From assembly GCF_946151075.1 (NCBI RefSeq), contig NZ_CAMGZB010000001.1, forward strand, positions 896,001 to 960,000: a stretch of 64,000 bases of DNA, written 5' to 3'. This stretch comes from Neobacillus sp. Marseille-Q6967. Its GTDB lineage: Bacteria; Bacillota; Bacilli; Bacillales; Cytobacillaceae. The first letter of the stretch is position 1. Each line of letters begins with the position of its first letter. Below the pieces are notes generated by a model. The model did not search any database, was not told the origin of the DNA, and saw only the letters and a list, made by a program, of their open reading frames with translations. Shown here in pieces: positions 15,076 to 30,293 of the stretch. Made by a program: the position numbers and the translations under genes.

Positions 15076-15941
15076 ACGCATGCACCTCTGCTCAACATTT
15101 CAACAACAGCCAAAGATAACTCTTCAATTGTTAGATAAGTCTTATCTAATTTTCTGCCTAGCTTTTCTTCCATCCTTAATTGGAAACGAACAACTTCTGG
15201 AACATCTAGTCCCATTTTCATCAGCTTTTCCGGTGAAGAGAAGATTTCAACAGGAGTACCCTTTTTAACCACATGTCCTTGCTGCATAATCACGATTTCA
15301 TTGGCGTATTTTGCCGCATCTTCCATGCTATGTGTTACTAATATTGTCGATAGGTTTCTTTCTTTATGAAGCTGATAAAATAAATCCATAATCTCGTTCC
15401 GTCCACGTGGATCCAGGCCAGCTGTGGGCTCATCTAAAACAATGACATCTGGTTCCATAGCAAGAACCCCTGCAATCGCTACCCGCCTCATTTGTCCACC
15501 GGATAAGTCAAAGGGTGATTTATTTAGTATATCTTCTTTAAGGCCAACCTGAGATAGCGCAAAGCGTGCTCTTTGTTTCGCTTCCTGTTCAGAAACGCCA
15601 AAATTCATCGGACCAAAGATAATATCTTTTTCCACCGTTTCTTCAAATAACTGATGCTCTGGGAATTGAAATACGATTCCGACCCGCTGCCGAATAGATT
15701 TTAGGTTCCTGTTCTTCTGATTAGGCTTAACTTCGTAATCGCCAATTGTCACCTTCCCGCCAGTTGGCTGCAATAGTGCATTTAAATGCTGTAGAACAGT
15801 CGATTTCCCTGAACCCGTATGACCAATCAGTGCCATATATATACCAGAAGGAATATCAATTGACACATCTTGAATGGCTAGTCGTTCAAAAGGGGTATTC
15901 GCCTGATAACGGTATTCTACTTGTTGAAGTGAGATGTCCAT
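15072..15941 (-). CDS. ecfA2: Energy-coupling factor ABC ATPase EcfA2
   Basis: 289 residues. Walker A GHTGSGKST, signature LSGGQMRR, Walker B VIVLDEPTA and the switch histidine in LVTHSMED are all intact. The second ATPase of the ECF vitamin transporter module. Its 5' end overlaps the 3' end of ecfA1 by 25 bases, indicating translational coupling. Confidence 0.96.
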   Translation of the reverse strand: MDISLQQVEYRYQANTPFERLAIQDVSIDIPSGIYMALIGHTGSGKSTVLQHLNALLQPTGGKVTIGDYEVKPNQKNRNLKSIRQRVGIVFQFPEHQLFEETVEKDIIFGPMNFGVSEQEAKQRARFALSQVGLKEDILNKSPFDLSGGQMRRVAIAGVLAMEPDVIVLDEPTAGLDPRGRNEIMDLFYQLHKERNLSTILVTHSMEDAAKYANEIVIMQQGHVVKKGTPVEIFSSPEKLMKMGLDVPEVVRFQLRMEEKLGRKLDKTYLTIEELSLAVVEMLSRGACV

Positions 15942-16756
15942 AGCTCATTCACCAACTCTTCTTCAGATAAATAATGTTTCGTAAAGTTCATTCCCTTTTG
16001 GCGGAATGCTTTGGCCATCTTAACTGAAAATGGGATATCTAACCCTAGTTGGACCAATTCCTCGTCCATTGAGAAGATTTCCTCTGGAGTGCCTTCACGA
16101 TAAACTTCCCCTTGATTCATGACAATTAGTCTGTCCGCTTTTGCCGCTTCTTCTAAATCATGAGTAATCGAGATGACTGTTAGTGATTCCTCTTCCTTCA
16201 GGTCACGAACGATATCTAACACTTCCTCCCTGCCGCGAGGATCCAACATTGATGTTGCCTCATCAAGGATAATAATAGACGGCCTTAATGCAAGTACACT
16301 TGCAATCGCTACCCGCTGTTTTTGTCCGCCTGATAGATGGTGGGGCTCTTGATTAAGAAAATGGTCCATTTTGACCTTTTTTAAAGAATCCTCCACTCTA
16401 AAAACCATTTCATCCCGTGAAACCCCATGATTTTCTAAACCAAAAGCCACATCATCCTGTACAGTAGTCCCAACAAATTGATTATCAGGGTTTTGGAAAA
16501 CCATCCCTAATCTCTCCCGAACGTCCCAAACAGACTCTTCATTCAACTTGATCCCACAGACTGAAATTTCTCCGTTTTGTGCGAACTGAAGGCCGTTTAA
16601 TAGCTTTGCCATTGTAGATTTACCCGAACCATTATGGCCGACGATCGCTAACCACTCGCCCTCATAGATTCTAATATTTACATCCTTTAGAGCAAAACGT
16701 TCCTGGGATTCATATTTAAAAGAAACACCTTCTAGAGAAACGATTGTTTTTTTCAT
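15917..16756 (-). CDS. ecfA1: Energy-coupling factor ABC ATPase EcfA1
   Basis: 279 residues. Walker A GHNGSGKST, signature LSGGQKQR, Walker B IIILDEATS and switch SITHDLEE are intact. First gene of the ecfA1-ecfA2-ecfT-truA operon. Start ATG 16756 with GAGGTGG 5 bases upstream; an in-frame GTG at 16765 lies inside that site. In Bacillus this operon follows rplQ directly; here a 355-base structured gap separates them. Confidence 0.96.
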   Translation of the reverse strand: MKKTIVSLEGVSFKYESQERFALKDVNIRIYEGEWLAIVGHNGSGKSTMAKLLNGLQFAQNGEISVCGIKLNEESVWDVRERLGMVFQNPDNQFVGTTVQDDVAFGLENHGVSRDEMVFRVEDSLKKVKMDHFLNQEPHHLSGGQKQRVAIASVLALRPSIIILDEATSMLDPRGREEVLDIVRDLKEEESLTVISITHDLEEAAKADRLIVMNQGEVYREGTPEEIFSMDEELVQLGLDIPFSVKMAKAFRQKGMNFTKHYLSEEELVNELWTSHFNK

Positions 16757-16808
16757 CGGCTCCACCTCATGACTAAACTATTCTAGCTGTGCTCGTCTCA
16801 CAAAATAC

Positions 16809-16935
16809 AAAAAAAGCCTGCACCTCCTCCAGGGGGCAGACGCGACTATTCTGCCACACAAAACGGGATTTCTTTTAAAGAAATGGGAGGAGGTGCTTGA
16901 GCTAGACAAGACGCGAGAAAGATGCAACATCTTTC
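16809..16935 (-). other. Multi-hairpin element with terminal U-run upstream of ecfA1
   Basis: On the minus strand an 11-bp perfect stem (GCACCTCCTCC at 16886-16896 with GGAGGAGGTGC at 16820-16830) encloses two hairpins (ATTTCTTT/AAAGAAAT at 16868-16884 and GGCAGA/TCTGCC at 16835-16855). It is followed by AGGC and seven T. A separate hairpin GAAAGATG/CATCTTTC lies just 5' (16917-16935). It ends 53 bases before ecfA1. It could be the alpha-operon terminator, an attenuator of the ECF operon, or a dispersed Bacillus repeat; the GTCTAGCTC in front of the outer stem recalls such repeats. Confidence 0.55.
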
Positions 16936-17045
16936 GCAGGATGGATGGTTAAATCCACTCCTATATATACCCTTTAGTCGGGCTCACGCTCATCATAACA
17001 CTCTTTTTGGCTTGGTTCGTAATTTGTATTTGTATTCATCTATAC

Positions 17046-17098
17046 AGAAACAGGGCAGAGAACAAGTTTGTTACTAAACTGTCCAGCGCCCTTGTTGT
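17046..17098 (-). terminator. Hairpin downstream of rplQ
   Basis: ACAAGGGC pairs with GCCCTGTT around an inner AGTTT/AAACT stem, followed by TTTCTG, about 15 bases after the rplQ stop. A weak terminator or processing hairpin at the end of the alpha operon. Between it and the next element (16936-17045) I see no gene. Confidence 0.45.
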
Positions 17099-17111
17099 CT
17101 GTTAAATAATA

Positions 17112-17498
<387 letters not shown>

Positions 17499-17531
17499 TC
17501 ATTAAAATGGATTCGTCAGCGAAGGATAACC

Positions 17532-18476
17532 TTAGTCGTCCTTGCGTAAGCCTAATCCAAGCTCTTCTAGTTTCGCCTTCACTTCTTCAAGTGACTTGCG
17601 GCCTAAGTTTCGTACTTTCATCATATCTTCTTCAGTTTTATTAGCTAATTCCTGAACAGTGTTAATTCCAGCACGCTTTAAGCAGTTATATGAACGAACT
17701 GATAAATCAAGTTCTTCGATCGTCATTTCAAGGACTTTTTCTTTTTGATCCTCTTCTTTTTCGATCATAATCTCAGCATTTTGAGCTTCGTCAGTTAGAC
17801 CAACAAAGATATTCAAATGCTCGGTCAAAATTTTCGAACCAAGAGCAATCGCTTCTTTTGGCCCAGTGCTTCCATCTGTCCAAACATCTAGCGTTAGCTT
17901 ATCATAATTTGTCATTTGACCTACACGAGTATTTTCTACCTGATAAGACACACGAGAAACAGGTGTATAAATAGAATCGATAGGAATCACACCAATAGGC
18001 TGATCCTCACGCTTATTTTGTTCAGCCGGAGTATAACCGCGGCCGCGTCTTGCCGTTAAACGCATGCGAAGATGACCATTTGAAGCTAATGTAGCAATAT
18101 AAAGTTCAGGATTTAAGATTTCAACGTCGCTATCATGAGTAATGCTGCTCGCTTTAACAACACCTTCACCCTGCACATCAATTTCAAGTGTCTTTTCTTC
18201 ATCAGAGTAGATTTTTAAAGCTAATTTTTTAATGTTTAAAATGATGGATGTTACATCCTCTACGACGCCTTCAATTGTTGAGAACTCATGAAGTACCCCA
18301 TCGATTTGAATCGATGTAACAGCGGCACCTGGGAGTGAAGATAATAGGATACGACGTAAGGAGTTACCCAAAGTGGTACCATATCCACGCTCTAGTGGCT
18401 CTACGACGAACTTTCCGTACTTGGCATCATCGTTGATCTCAACCGTTTCGATTTTTGGTTTTTCTATTTCGATCAT
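17532..18476 (-). CDS. rpoA: RNA polymerase alpha subunit
   Basis: 314 residues: N-terminal dimerisation and assembly domain ([22 protein letters not shown]), linker, and C-terminal domain that contacts UP elements and activators ([14 protein letters not shown], then [13 protein letters not shown]). Start ATG 18476 with GAAGGAGGG 7 bases upstream; the longer frame to 18494 lacks a site. A 175-base gap separates it from rpsK. Confidence 0.98.
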   Translation of the reverse strand: MIEIEKPKIETVEINDDAKYGKFVVEPLERGYGTTLGNSLRRILLSSLPGAAVTSIQIDGVLHEFSTIEGVVEDVTSIILNIKKLALKIYSDEEKTLEIDVQGEGVVKASSITHDSDVEILNPELYIATLASNGHLRMRLTARRGRGYTPAEQNKREDQPIGVIPIDSIYTPVSRVSYQVENTRVGQMTNYDKLTLDVWTDGSTGPKEAIALGSKILTEHLNIFVGLTDEAQNAEIMIEKEEDQKEKVLEMTIEELDLSVRSYNCLKRAGINTVQELANKTEEDMMKVRNLGRKSLEEVKAKLEELGLGLRKDD

Positions 18477-18651
18477 CAAATAACCCTCCTTCAAAACGTC
18501 GAAACCTCGACTAGTAAATTACTAATCGAAATTCCCCCATGTATACGTTCCCGTTTTGTGCACAACAACTGGAATAAATCTTCTGTATAAACGGAAAAAA
18601 TTAGTATCATACCCCATTATAGACAGAGTATTAAACTTCTATACAGAAAAA

Positions 18652-19041
<390 letters not shown>

Positions 19042-19063
19042 TTAAATTAACCTCCTTTGCCGA

Positions 19064-19429
19064 TTACTTCTTCTTGTTCGCAACAGTCTTACGAGGACCT
19101 TTGCGTGTACGAGCGTTGTTTTTCGTATTTTGTCCACGAACCGGTAAACCACGACGATGACGTAATCCGCGGTAGCAGCCAATTTCCATTAAACGCTTAA
19201 TGTTAAGAGAAATTTCACGGCGAAGATCACCTTCAACCTTTAGCTTGTCGATGATGTCACGGATTTTGTTTAATTCGTCTTCTGTTAGATCACGCACACG
19301 AGTATCTTCTGAAACACCAGCTTCAGCAAGTACTTTTTGTGCCGTATTTTTACCAATACCATAAATGTAAGTTAAAGAGATAACTACACGCTTTTCACGT
19401 GGAATATCTACACCAGCAATACGTGCCAT
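19064..19429 (-). CDS. rpsM: 30S ribosomal protein S13
   Basis: 121 residues from ATG 19429 ([19 protein letters not shown]). Head protein that bridges to L5 and contacts the P-site tRNA with its basic tail ([14 protein letters not shown]). Follows rpmJ after 23 bases. Confidence 0.98.
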   Translation of the reverse strand: MARIAGVDIPREKRVVISLTYIYGIGKNTAQKVLAEAGVSEDTRVRDLTEDELNKIRDIIDKLKVEGDLRREISLNIKRLMEIGCYRGLRHRRGLPVRGQNTKNNARTRKGPRKTVANKKK

Positions 19430-19452
19430 TCGTTAGCGCACCTCCTTCAAGA

Positions 19453-19822
<370 letters not shown>

Positions 19823-19964
19823 CAGTCCGACTCCCTTCATTTTCAAGTATTGCGTTTGTAAATGTAAAGCAAACCTTCTCATTCGTACCACAATAGCAAC
19901 CTTTTAATATTAACATATTGTTTTACATCTGTCCGCAAGTAAATTCTACATAACAAGGAATCTT

Positions 19965-20098
19965 AATTCCACATGTAAGTCTTGCCCAACTCTCGGTCCT
20001 ACATACTCAGTACAATAGAAAAGCCATTTGCATCCATATACTTTTGAATTTTATTGAAGAGATGTTCGAGAGTCGTCCGCTTAAGCTTCCAACGATCA

Positions 20099-20099
<1 letters not shown>
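19965..20099 (-). pseudogene. map: Relic of map (methionine aminopeptidase type I)
   Basis: Directly behind adk, an ATG ATC overlaps the adk stop (TAATG), as the map start does in Bacillus. It is followed not by the gene but by scraps of its middle in shifting frames: LEA-KA, then GRLSNIS, then NKIQKYMDANGFSIV, then EYVGPRVGQDLH. These match, in order, the Map stretch around EEAKPG.RLSNI..AIQ.Y....GFS(V/I)V.EYVGHG(V/I)G..LH. The metal-site region GHG has become GPR. The first ~120 and last ~75 codons are gone. The product cannot be functional. Confidence 0.75.
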
Positions 20100-20779
<680 letters not shown>

Positions 20780-20782
20780 TTA

Positions 20783-20813
20783 AGGGCCCCTCGAGTGGGG
20801 TCCCGCAAAACCG
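20783..20813 (-). other. GC-rich intercistronic hairpin between secY and adk
   Basis: GGGACCCCACTCGAGGGGCCC-type stem on the minus strand directly after the secY stop. There is no long T-run, so it is more likely an RNA-stability or processing hairpin than a full terminator. Confidence 0.5.
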
Positions 20814-20814
20814 T

Positions 20815-22113
20815 TTATTTAATAAAGCCTTTATAATGACGTTTAACAAGTTGTGCTTCAAGCTGTTTCATCGTATCTAATGCTACACCCACAACGATCA
20901 AAAGACTAGTTCCCCCAATTTGAGCTGACTGTGGAAGATTAGCCACTTCAATGAAGAAGATTGGCAAAATCGATATGACAGTCAAGAAAACTGCACCAAC
21001 AAATGTTAAACGATATAATACCCGAGTTAAATATTCCTGCGTGCTTTTGCCTGGTCTGATACCAGGGATATAGCCGCTTTGCTTTTGTAAGTTTTCCGCT
21101 GCTTGTTCAGGGTTTACTTGAATAAAAGCATAGAAATAAGTAAATGCAATAATCAAAACTGCATATAGGATCATTCCAATTGGCTGTGAATAATCCAGTT
21201 CCCTTGTTATCCAAAGTGTTACATCATTTGTAGGAAAGAATGATGCAATCGTTCTTGGTGTAACAATAAAAGACACAGCAAAGATCACCGGGATAACTCC
21301 CGCCGCATTTACTTTTAACGGCATGTGAGTGGATTGTTGTTGACCACTGTTACGACCGTTAATAGCGCGTTGCTTCGCGTATTGAATTGGGATTTTTCTA
21401 ACCGCCTGTTGAACAAAAATAACACCAACAACAATAGCAATGACTGCTAAAAGAATCAATACTACGGTTACAATGCGGAGAAATAACTGTTCACCGGCAT
21501 TTTCAAACTGTTGTACATAAATCTGATTTACTGTACTAGGGATGCTGGCAGCAATACCTGCAAAGATGATGATGGAAATACCATTTCCTACACCATTCTC
21601 AGTTATTTGCTCGCCAAGCCACAATAGGAAGGCCGTTCCTGCCGTTAAGACAACTGCTATTAATAAGTAGGTGCCGATGCCAGGATTAGTAATCAATTGT
21701 CCATTGGACATACTGTTAAAACCGTACGACATACCTAATGCTTGGATAAATCCAAGAACAATAGTAAAGTAACGGGTAAACTGGGCTAACTTGCGTCGTC
21801 CAGCGTCCCCTTGTTTTGACCACTCAGTAAATTTAGGTACAACATCCATTTGTAAAAGCTGAATGATAATGGATGCTGTAATGTACGGCATGATACCCAT
21901 GGCTAAGATGGAGAAGTTTTGCAACGCTCCACCACCAAAAGTATTCAAAATACCGAAGACACTTAATTCATCTTGAGCTGCTAATATATCCGCATTTACA
22001 CCCGGTACAGGAATAAAGCTGCCGATACGAAACACAATTAGCATTAATAGGGTGAAGATGATTTTCTTTCGAATATCACCCACGCGCATAAAATTGGAGA
22101 TTGTCTGGAACAT
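20815..22113 (-). CDS. secY: Protein translocase subunit SecY
   Basis: 432 residues with ten membrane segments. The central channel of the Sec translocon, working with SecE (encoded at 48090-48272) and SecG. Start ATG 22113 overlaps the rplO stop by one base. The plug region after the first segment and the C-terminal cytoplasmic loop (QLVKRHYKGFIK) are normal. Confidence 0.98.
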   Translation of the reverse strand: MFQTISNFMRVGDIRKKIIFTLLMLIVFRIGSFIPVPGVNADILAAQDELSVFGILNTFGGGALQNFSILAMGIMPYITASIIIQLLQMDVVPKFTEWSKQGDAGRRKLAQFTRYFTIVLGFIQALGMSYGFNSMSNGQLITNPGIGTYLLIAVVLTAGTAFLLWLGEQITENGVGNGISIIIFAGIAASIPSTVNQIYVQQFENAGEQLFLRIVTVVLILLAVIAIVVGVIFVQQAVRKIPIQYAKQRAINGRNSGQQQSTHMPLKVNAAGVIPVIFAVSFIVTPRTIASFFPTNDVTLWITRELDYSQPIGMILYAVLIIAFTYFYAFIQVNPEQAAENLQKQSGYIPGIRPGKSTQEYLTRVLYRLTFVGAVFLTVISILPIFFIEVANLPQSAQIGGTSLLIVVGVALDTMKQLEAQLVKRHYKGFIK

Positions 22114-22553
22114 TAGATCACCTCAGTAGATCCACCTACAGCTTCAATTGCTTCTTTGGCGGTAGAGGAGAATTTGTGAGCTTTAACAGTAAGTTTTTTC
22201 TCTAAGTTCCCATTAGCAAGAATTTTAATTCCAGCTTTTTCACTCTTTACCACACCTGTTTCGATTAGAAGTTCTGGAGTAACTTCTGTACCGTCTTCAA
22301 AGCGGTTTAGAGCATCAAGGTTAACAACCGCATATTCCTTACGATTAATGTTTGTAAATCCACGCTTTGGTAAACGACGGAATAAAGGTGTTTGACCACC
22401 CTCGAATCCAAGACGGACACCACCGCCTGAACGAGCATTTTGTCCTTTATGACCTTTACCAGCTGTTTTACCTTGACCAGATCCGATACCGCGACCTAAA
22501 CGTTTGCGTTCTTTACGAGAACCCTCAGCAGGCTTTAATTCATGAAGTTTCAT
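22113..22553 (-). CDS. rplO: 50S ribosomal protein L15
   Basis: 146 residues. Glycine- and arginine-rich N terminus ([19 protein letters not shown]) that penetrates 23S rRNA, then a globular domain. Coupled by one-base overlap to secY, 32 bases after rpmD. Confidence 0.98.
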   Translation of the reverse strand: MKLHELKPAEGSRKERKRLGRGIGSGQGKTAGKGHKGQNARSGGGVRLGFEGGQTPLFRRLPKRGFTNINRKEYAVVNLDALNRFEDGTEVTPELLIETGVVKSEKAGIKILANGNLEKKLTVKAHKFSSTAKEAIEAVGGSTEVI

Positions 22554-22585
22554 ATTGGCACCTCCTTATGAAAGAAAAGAATCAA

Positions 22586-22768
22586 TTATTGTTCTTTAAC
22601 TGTTACAAGGTGAGCAACTTTGGTAATCATACCGCGTATAGCAGCGTTATCTTGATGCTCAACTGTTTGATTTAATTTACGTAATCCAAGCGCTGTAACT
22701 GTTGCGCGTTGGTCTTCTGGGCGACCAATTACGCTGCGAGTGAGGGTAACTAATAGTTTATTTGCCAT
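22586..22768 (-). CDS. rpmD: 50S ribosomal protein L30
   Basis: 60 residues ([20 protein letters not shown]), the short bacterial form. Between rpsE (13 bases) and rplO in the spc operon. Confidence 0.97.
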   Translation of the reverse strand: MANKLLVTLTRSVIGRPEDQRATVTALGLRKLNQTVEHQDNAAIRGMITKVAHLVTVKEQ

Positions 22769-22781
22769 TTGATTTCCCTCC

Positions 22782-23285
22782 TTACCCTAGTAGTTCTTCT
22801 ACTGATTTTCCACGTAATTTCGCTACGTCTTCAGCACGTTTTAATTGTTTTAATCCATCGATGGTTGCGCGAACCATGTTAATTGGTGTGTTAGTACCAA
22901 GAGATTTTGAAAGGATATCCTGTACCCCGCCTAACTCTAGAACCGCACGTACTGGGCCTCCTGCGATTACTCCTGTACCTTCAGAAGCAGGCTTTAAAAG
23001 GATTTCACCAGCACCGAAACGACCAATTACTTGGTGAGGAACAGTTGTTCCAACCATTGGTACTTCGACTAAGTTTTTCTTTGCGTCTTCGATAGCTTTG
23101 CGAATTGCATCAGGTACTTCTTGAGCTTTACCAGTACCGAAACCAACATGACCGTTTTTATCGCCAACTACTACAAGAGCAGAGAAGCGGAAGCGACGAC
23201 CACCCTTAACAACTTTCGCAACACGGTTAACCGTTACAACGCGTTCTTCTAGTTCAAGTTTGTTTGGATCAATACGACGAATCAT
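22782..23285 (-). CDS. rpsE: 30S ribosomal protein S5
   Basis: 167 residues. Double-stranded RNA-binding-like N domain ([20 protein letters not shown]) and C domain ([19 protein letters not shown]). Important for decoding accuracy and mRNA unwinding. ATG 23285 has GGAGGG 7 bases upstream. Confidence 0.98.
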   Translation of the reverse strand: MIRRIDPNKLELEERVVTVNRVAKVVKGGRRFRFSALVVVGDKNGHVGFGTGKAQEVPDAIRKAIEDAKKNLVEVPMVGTTVPHQVIGRFGAGEILLKPASEGTGVIAGGPVRAVLELGGVQDILSKSLGTNTPINMVRATIDGLKQLKRAEDVAKLRGKSVEELLG

Positions 23286-23306
23286 TATGTGTCCCTCCTT
23301 TGTCTA

Positions 23307-23669
23307 TTAAAATTGTAAGCCGTTTTCGCGTGCAGCATCAGCTAATGCTTGAATGCGTCCATGGTATAAGTATCCTCCACGGTCAAATACAACTGAAGAG
23401 ATACCTTTTTCTACCGCACGCTTAGCGACTAATTCACCGACCAACTTTGCAGCTTCAACATTGCTTGAAGATTCAAGGTTGAATTCTTTATCCATAGTAG
23501 AAGCACTTGCTAAAGTAACTCCACTCATGTCATCGATTAATTGAGCATAAATATGCTTATTTGAACGAAACACGTTTAGACGTGGACGAGCTGCAGTACC
23601 GCTAAGTTTCGCACGAACACGAGCATGTCTTTTCTTGCGAGTAGCGTTTTTATCCTGCTTCGTAATCAT
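23307..23669 (-). CDS. rplR: 50S ribosomal protein L18
   Basis: 120 residues, basic N terminus ([19 protein letters not shown]) and 5S rRNA-binding core ending [17 protein letters not shown]. Works with L5 and L25 around 5S rRNA. Confidence 0.98.
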   Translation of the reverse strand: MITKQDKNATRKKRHARVRAKLSGTAARPRLNVFRSNKHIYAQLIDDMSGVTLASASTMDKEFNLESSSNVEAAKLVGELVAKRAVEKGISSVVFDRGGYLYHGRIQALADAARENGLQF

Positions 23670-23701
23670 TTACGTCACTCCTTTCGTTTACCTACGCGGC
23701 A

Positions 23702-24238
23702 TTACTTACCTGTTTTACCTTCTTTACGACGAACAAATTCGCCTTCGTAACGGATTCCTTTACCTTTATAAGGCTCTGGAGGACGAACTTGACGGATATT
23801 GGCAGCTAATGCGCCAACGCGTTCTTTGTCCGTACCTTTTACCGTGATCTTTGTATTAGCAGGTACTTCGATTTCAATACCAGCTTCTGGTTCAATTTCA
23901 ACCGGATGAGAGTATCCAACGTTTAATACAAGTTTAGTACCTTGCTTTTGTGCACGGTAACCAACCCCGATTAACTCAAGCTTTCTTTCGAAACCTGCAG
24001 AAACACCTTCAACCATGTTCGCGATAACCGCACGAGTTGTTCCGTGCAACGCGCGGTGTTCTTTCGCATCAGATGGACGAGTGATTGTAACAAGATTCTC
24101 TTCAACTTTAATTTCGATATCAGGATTAAAAGAGCGAGAAAGTTCTCCTTTAGGTCCTTTAACAGTAACGGTATTTTGGTTTAAAGTAACCGTAACACCT
24201 GCTGGAATTTCAATAGGTTTTTTTCCTACGCGAGACAT
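23702..24238 (-). CDS. rplF: 50S ribosomal protein L6
   Basis: 178 residues with two repeated L6 domains. C-terminal signature [14 protein letters not shown]. Lies near the factor-binding site of the large subunit. 31 bases after rpsH. Confidence 0.98.
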   Translation of the reverse strand: MSRVGKKPIEIPAGVTVTLNQNTVTVKGPKGELSRSFNPDIEIKVEENLVTITRPSDAKEHRALHGTTRAVIANMVEGVSAGFERKLELIGVGYRAQKQGTKLVLNVGYSHPVEIEPEAGIEIEVPANTKITVKGTDKERVGALAANIRQVRPPEPYKGKGIRYEGEFVRRKEGKTGK

Positions 24239-24269
24239 TTAGTGCACCTCCATTCATTCAGAAACTATA

Positions 24270-24668
24270 TTACCAAACGTAAGCTAATACTTCTCCGCCA
24301 ACTTGTTTAGCACGAGCTTCTTTGTCAGTTATAACACCTTGTGATGTTGATACTAATGCAATACCTAATCCATTAAGAACACGTGGTACTTCATTGGATT
24401 TTGCATAAACACGAAGTCCAGGCTTGCTTATACGCTTTAGACCAGTAATTACACGTTCGTTATTAGAACCGTACTTTAAGAAGATACGGATGATACCTTG
24501 TTTGTTATCCTCGATAAATTCAACGTCACGTACGAAACCTTCGCGCTTTAAGATCTCAGCGATTTCTTTTTTGATATTAGAAGCAGGCACTTCTAACTTT
24601 TCGTGACGCACCATGTTCGCATTACGAATGCGAGTAAGCAAATCAGCAATTGGATCTGTCATGACCAT
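24270..24668 (-). CDS. rpsH: 30S ribosomal protein S8
   Basis: 132 residues from ATG 24668 ([20 protein letters not shown]). Primary 16S rRNA-binding protein of the platform. Conserved end [13 protein letters not shown]...GGEVLAYVW. Confidence 0.98.
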   Translation of the reverse strand: MVMTDPIADLLTRIRNANMVRHEKLEVPASNIKKEIAEILKREGFVRDVEFIEDNKQGIIRIFLKYGSNNERVITGLKRISKPGLRVYAKSNEVPRVLNGLGIALVSTSQGVITDKEARAKQVGGEVLAYVW

Positions 24669-24697
24669 TATTTTTACCTCCTTCCCAGACTTGGGTT

Positions 24698-24907
<210 letters not shown>

Positions 24908-25447
24908 TTACTTTTGGAATGGCATTCCAAATTGAGTTAACAGTTCACGAGCTTCTTCATCAGTGTTAGCAGTCGTTACGATAACGATATCCATACCACG
25001 AACCTTGCTTACTTTATCGTAATCAATTTCAGGGAAGATTAATTGTTCTTTAACACCCAAAGTATAGTTACCGCGACCATCGAATGCTTTCTTAGAAACA
25101 CCACGGAAGTCACGTACACGAGGTAAAGAAACGGAAACTAATTTATCCAAGAATTCGTACATGCGCTCACCGCGAAGTGTAACTTTCGCTCCGATCGGCA
25201 TACCTTCACGAAGACGGAAACCAGCGATTGATTTTTTCGCACGTGTTACAACAGGCTTTTGACCAGTGATTGTAGTTAGTTCTTCAACAGCATTATCTAA
25301 TGCTTTAGCGTTTGCAACTGCATCACCAACACCCATGTTTATAACGATTTTTTCAAGCTTAGGCACTTGCATAATTGTTTTATAATTGAACTTGCTCATT
25401 AGAGCAGGAGTAACTTCTTTTACAAATTTTTCTTTTAGGCGGTTCAT
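24908..25447 (-). CDS. rplE: 50S ribosomal protein L5
   Basis: 179 residues (begins [20 protein letters not shown]). Binds 5S rRNA and contacts P-site tRNA and S13. Contains [20 protein letters not shown]. 26 bases after rplX. Confidence 0.98.
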   Translation of the reverse strand: MNRLKEKFVKEVTPALMSKFNYKTIMQVPKLEKIVINMGVGDAVANAKALDNAVEELTTITGQKPVVTRAKKSIAGFRLREGMPIGAKVTLRGERMYEFLDKLVSVSLPRVRDFRGVSKKAFDGRGNYTLGVKEQLIFPEIDYDKVSKVRGMDIVIVTTANTDEEARELLTQFGMPFQK

Positions 25448-25473
25448 TCATTGTACCTCCCTTCTTATTTAAA

Positions 25474-25782
25474 CTATTTATCTAATACTTCACCGGATTT
25501 TGCTACGCGTACTTTTTTGCCATCAACCGTTGTGTAACCTACACGAGTTGGGTTACCAGTTTTAGGATCGATAGGCATAACGTTTGATACATGAATTGGT
25601 GCCTCAAAGCTCATGATTCCGCCTTGTGGATTCACTTGAGAAGGCTTAGCGTGTTTTTTTACAATATTAACACCTTCTACTAGTACACGGTTTTCTTTAG
25701 GATAAGCAGCTAGGATAGTTCCTGTTTTGCCTTTATCCTTACCGGAGATGACTCTTACCTTGTCACCCTTTTTAACATGCAT
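25474..25782 (-). CDS. rplX: 50S ribosomal protein L24
   Basis: 102 residues with an N-terminal KOW motif ([18 protein letters not shown]). Assembly initiator of the large subunit. Start ATG 25782 (MHVKKGDKV) with AAGGAGGTG 7 bases upstream; the longer frame to 25806 is rejected. Confidence 0.97.
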   Translation of the reverse strand: MHVKKGDKVRVISGKDKGKTGTILAAYPKENRVLVEGVNIVKKHAKPSQVNPQGGIMSFEAPIHVSNVMPIDPKTGNPTRVGYTTVDGKKVRVAKSGEVLDK

Positions 25783-25818
25783 CTGTGCGCACCTCCTTAA
25801 AGGCATTTAAATTTAAAA

Positions 25819-26214
<396 letters not shown>

Positions 26215-26227
26215 CTAATCCGAACAA

Positions 26228-26506
<279 letters not shown>

Positions 26507-26512
26507 TCATTA

Positions 26513-27798
<1,286 letters not shown>

Positions 27799-28140
27799 TT
27801 ATCCCTCCTTCTTTTCTGATAGAACGATTGTGATGTGGCTAGTGCGCTTATTGATTTGGCTTGCACGGCCCATTGCGCGAGGACGGAAACGTTTTAAGGT
27901 TGGTCCTTCGTCAACGAAAGCTTGAGTTACAACCAAGCTATTAATATCCATTTCATAGTTGTGCTCGGCATTTGCCATAGCAGACTTTAATACTTTCTCT
28001 ACGACTGGAGAAGCAGCCTTAGGAGTGTGATTTAAAATCGCCACCGCTTCACCAACTTGCTTACCTCGGATTAAATCTACGACTAAACGAGCTTTACGAG
28101 GAGCAATACGAACTGTTCTTGCAACAGCTTTAGCTTGCAT
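27799..28140 (-). CDS. rplV: 50S ribosomal protein L22
   Basis: 113 residues. The beta-hairpin loop that lines the exit tunnel ([15 protein letters not shown]) has the wild-type length; deletions there cause macrolide resistance and none is seen. Confidence 0.98.
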   Translation of the reverse strand: MQAKAVARTVRIAPRKARLVVDLIRGKQVGEAVAILNHTPKAASPVVEKVLKSAMANAEHNYEMDINSLVVTQAFVDEGPTLKRFRPRAMGRASQINKRTSHITIVLSEKKEG

Positions 28141-28157
28141 TTGGATGCCCTCCTCTC

Positions 28158-28436
28158 TTAACGTCTTGTTTTCTTATCATCATTACCATGGCCTTTGTAA
28201 GCACGAGTTGGAGCGAATTCTCCAAGCTTGTGACCTACCATGTCTTCGGTAACATATACAGGCACATGTTTGCGACCATCATAAACAGCGATTGTGTGGC
28301 CGATAAATTGTGGGAAGATCGTAGAACGACGAGACCAAGTTTTTACAACTTGCTTACTTTCAGTTTCATTTAACTTTTCGATCTTTACCATTAAATGATC
28401 ATCTACAAATGGTCCTTTTTTTAAGCTGCGACCCAT
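28158..28436 (-). CDS. rpsS: 30S ribosomal protein S19
   Basis: 92 residues ([15 protein letters not shown]). Head protein forming a dimer with S13. Signature [21 protein letters not shown]. The 60-base gap to rplB upstream contains a short GAACCGTAG-type inverted repeat. Confidence 0.98.
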   Translation of the reverse strand: MGRSLKKGPFVDDHLMVKIEKLNETESKQVVKTWSRRSTIFPQFIGHTIAVYDGRKHVPVYVTEDMVGHKLGEFAPTRAYKGHGNDDKKTRR

Positions 28437-28496
28437 GGATGAACCTCCCTTCGTGATTGTTCTACGGTTCGTTCTGTGAACCGTAGTTCAACCCCG

Positions 28497-29342
<846 letters not shown>

Positions 29343-29356
29343 TTACATGTAGTTTC

Positions 29357-29641
29357 TTATGCTTCAAAGAATTCGATTTCTTTGCTGTCAGCAGATAATT
29401 TTACAATTGCTTTACGACGTTTGTTTGTGTAACCACCGAATTTACCCATACGCTTAAATTTACCTTTATAGTTCATGATGTTTACTTTCTCAACATCAAC
29501 GCCAAAGATTTCTTCAATTGCATCTTTAACTTGAGTTTTGTTAGCTCTAACATCAACTTCAAATGTATATTTTTTCTCAGCCATTAGGTCAGTAGAACGT
29601 TCAGTGATAACGGGGCGCTTAATGATATCGCGTGCATCCAT
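29357..29641 (-). CDS. rplW: 50S ribosomal protein L23
   Basis: 94 residues ([17 protein letters not shown]). Docking site for trigger factor and SRP at the tunnel exit. Overlaps the rplD stop by one base. Confidence 0.98.
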   Translation of the reverse strand: MDARDIIKRPVITERSTDLMAEKKYTFEVDVRANKTQVKDAIEEIFGVDVEKVNIMNYKGKFKRMGKFGGYTNKRRKAIVKLSADSKEIEFFEA

Positions 29642-30264
29642 TATGCAAGCACCTCCTCTACTTTTTCAACTGCAGCTTTCGTCATGATTAACTTATCATG
29701 ATTTACTACATCTAAAACGTTGATTCCATCAGCTGTTACAACAGTAACTCCCGGGATGTTACGAGCAGATAATGCTACGTTCTCATCGAGATCAGCAGTT
29801 ACGATAAGAGCCTTCTTCTCAACTGAAAGGCCGCCTAGTACAGCTTTGAATTCTTTTGTTTTTGGTGCTTCGAAAGCTAAGTTTTCAAGTACTAAGATAT
29901 TTTCTTCTAACACTTTAGATGAAAGTGCAGATTTAATAGCTAAACGACGAACTTTCTTCGGTAACTTGTAGCTGTAGCTACGTGGAGTTGGTCCGAATAC
30001 AGTTCCACCTCCGCGCCATTGTGGAGAACGAATTGACCCTTGACGAGCACGGCCAGTTCCTTTTTGACGCCATGGTTTACGTCCACCGCCTGCTACCTCA
30101 GAACGAATTTTTGTTTTATGAGTTCCTTGACGTAAAGAAGCTCTTTGCATAACAATCGCTTCGAATAATACGTGTTGGTTAGGCTCGATACCAAATACTG
30201 ATTCATTAAGTTCGATTTCACCAACTTGTGAGCCGTTTTGGTTAAATAATGAAACTTTAGGCAT
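29641..30264 (-). CDS. rplD: 50S ribosomal protein L4
   Basis: 207 residues. The extended loop reaching the tunnel constriction ([17 protein letters not shown]) is wild-type in form. L4 can also regulate S10 operons; the conserved S10 leader hairpin upstream is a candidate target. Confidence 0.98.
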   Translation of the reverse strand: MPKVSLFNQNGSQVGEIELNESVFGIEPNQHVLFEAIVMQRASLRQGTHKTKIRSEVAGGGRKPWRQKGTGRARQGSIRSPQWRGGGTVFGPTPRSYSYKLPKKVRRLAIKSALSSKVLEENILVLENLAFEAPKTKEFKAVLGGLSVEKKALIVTADLDENVALSARNIPGVTVVTADGINVLDVVNHDKLIMTKAAVEKVEEVLA

Positions 30265-30293
30265 TCCTATGTTCCTCCTTTCTTGTGAAGATA

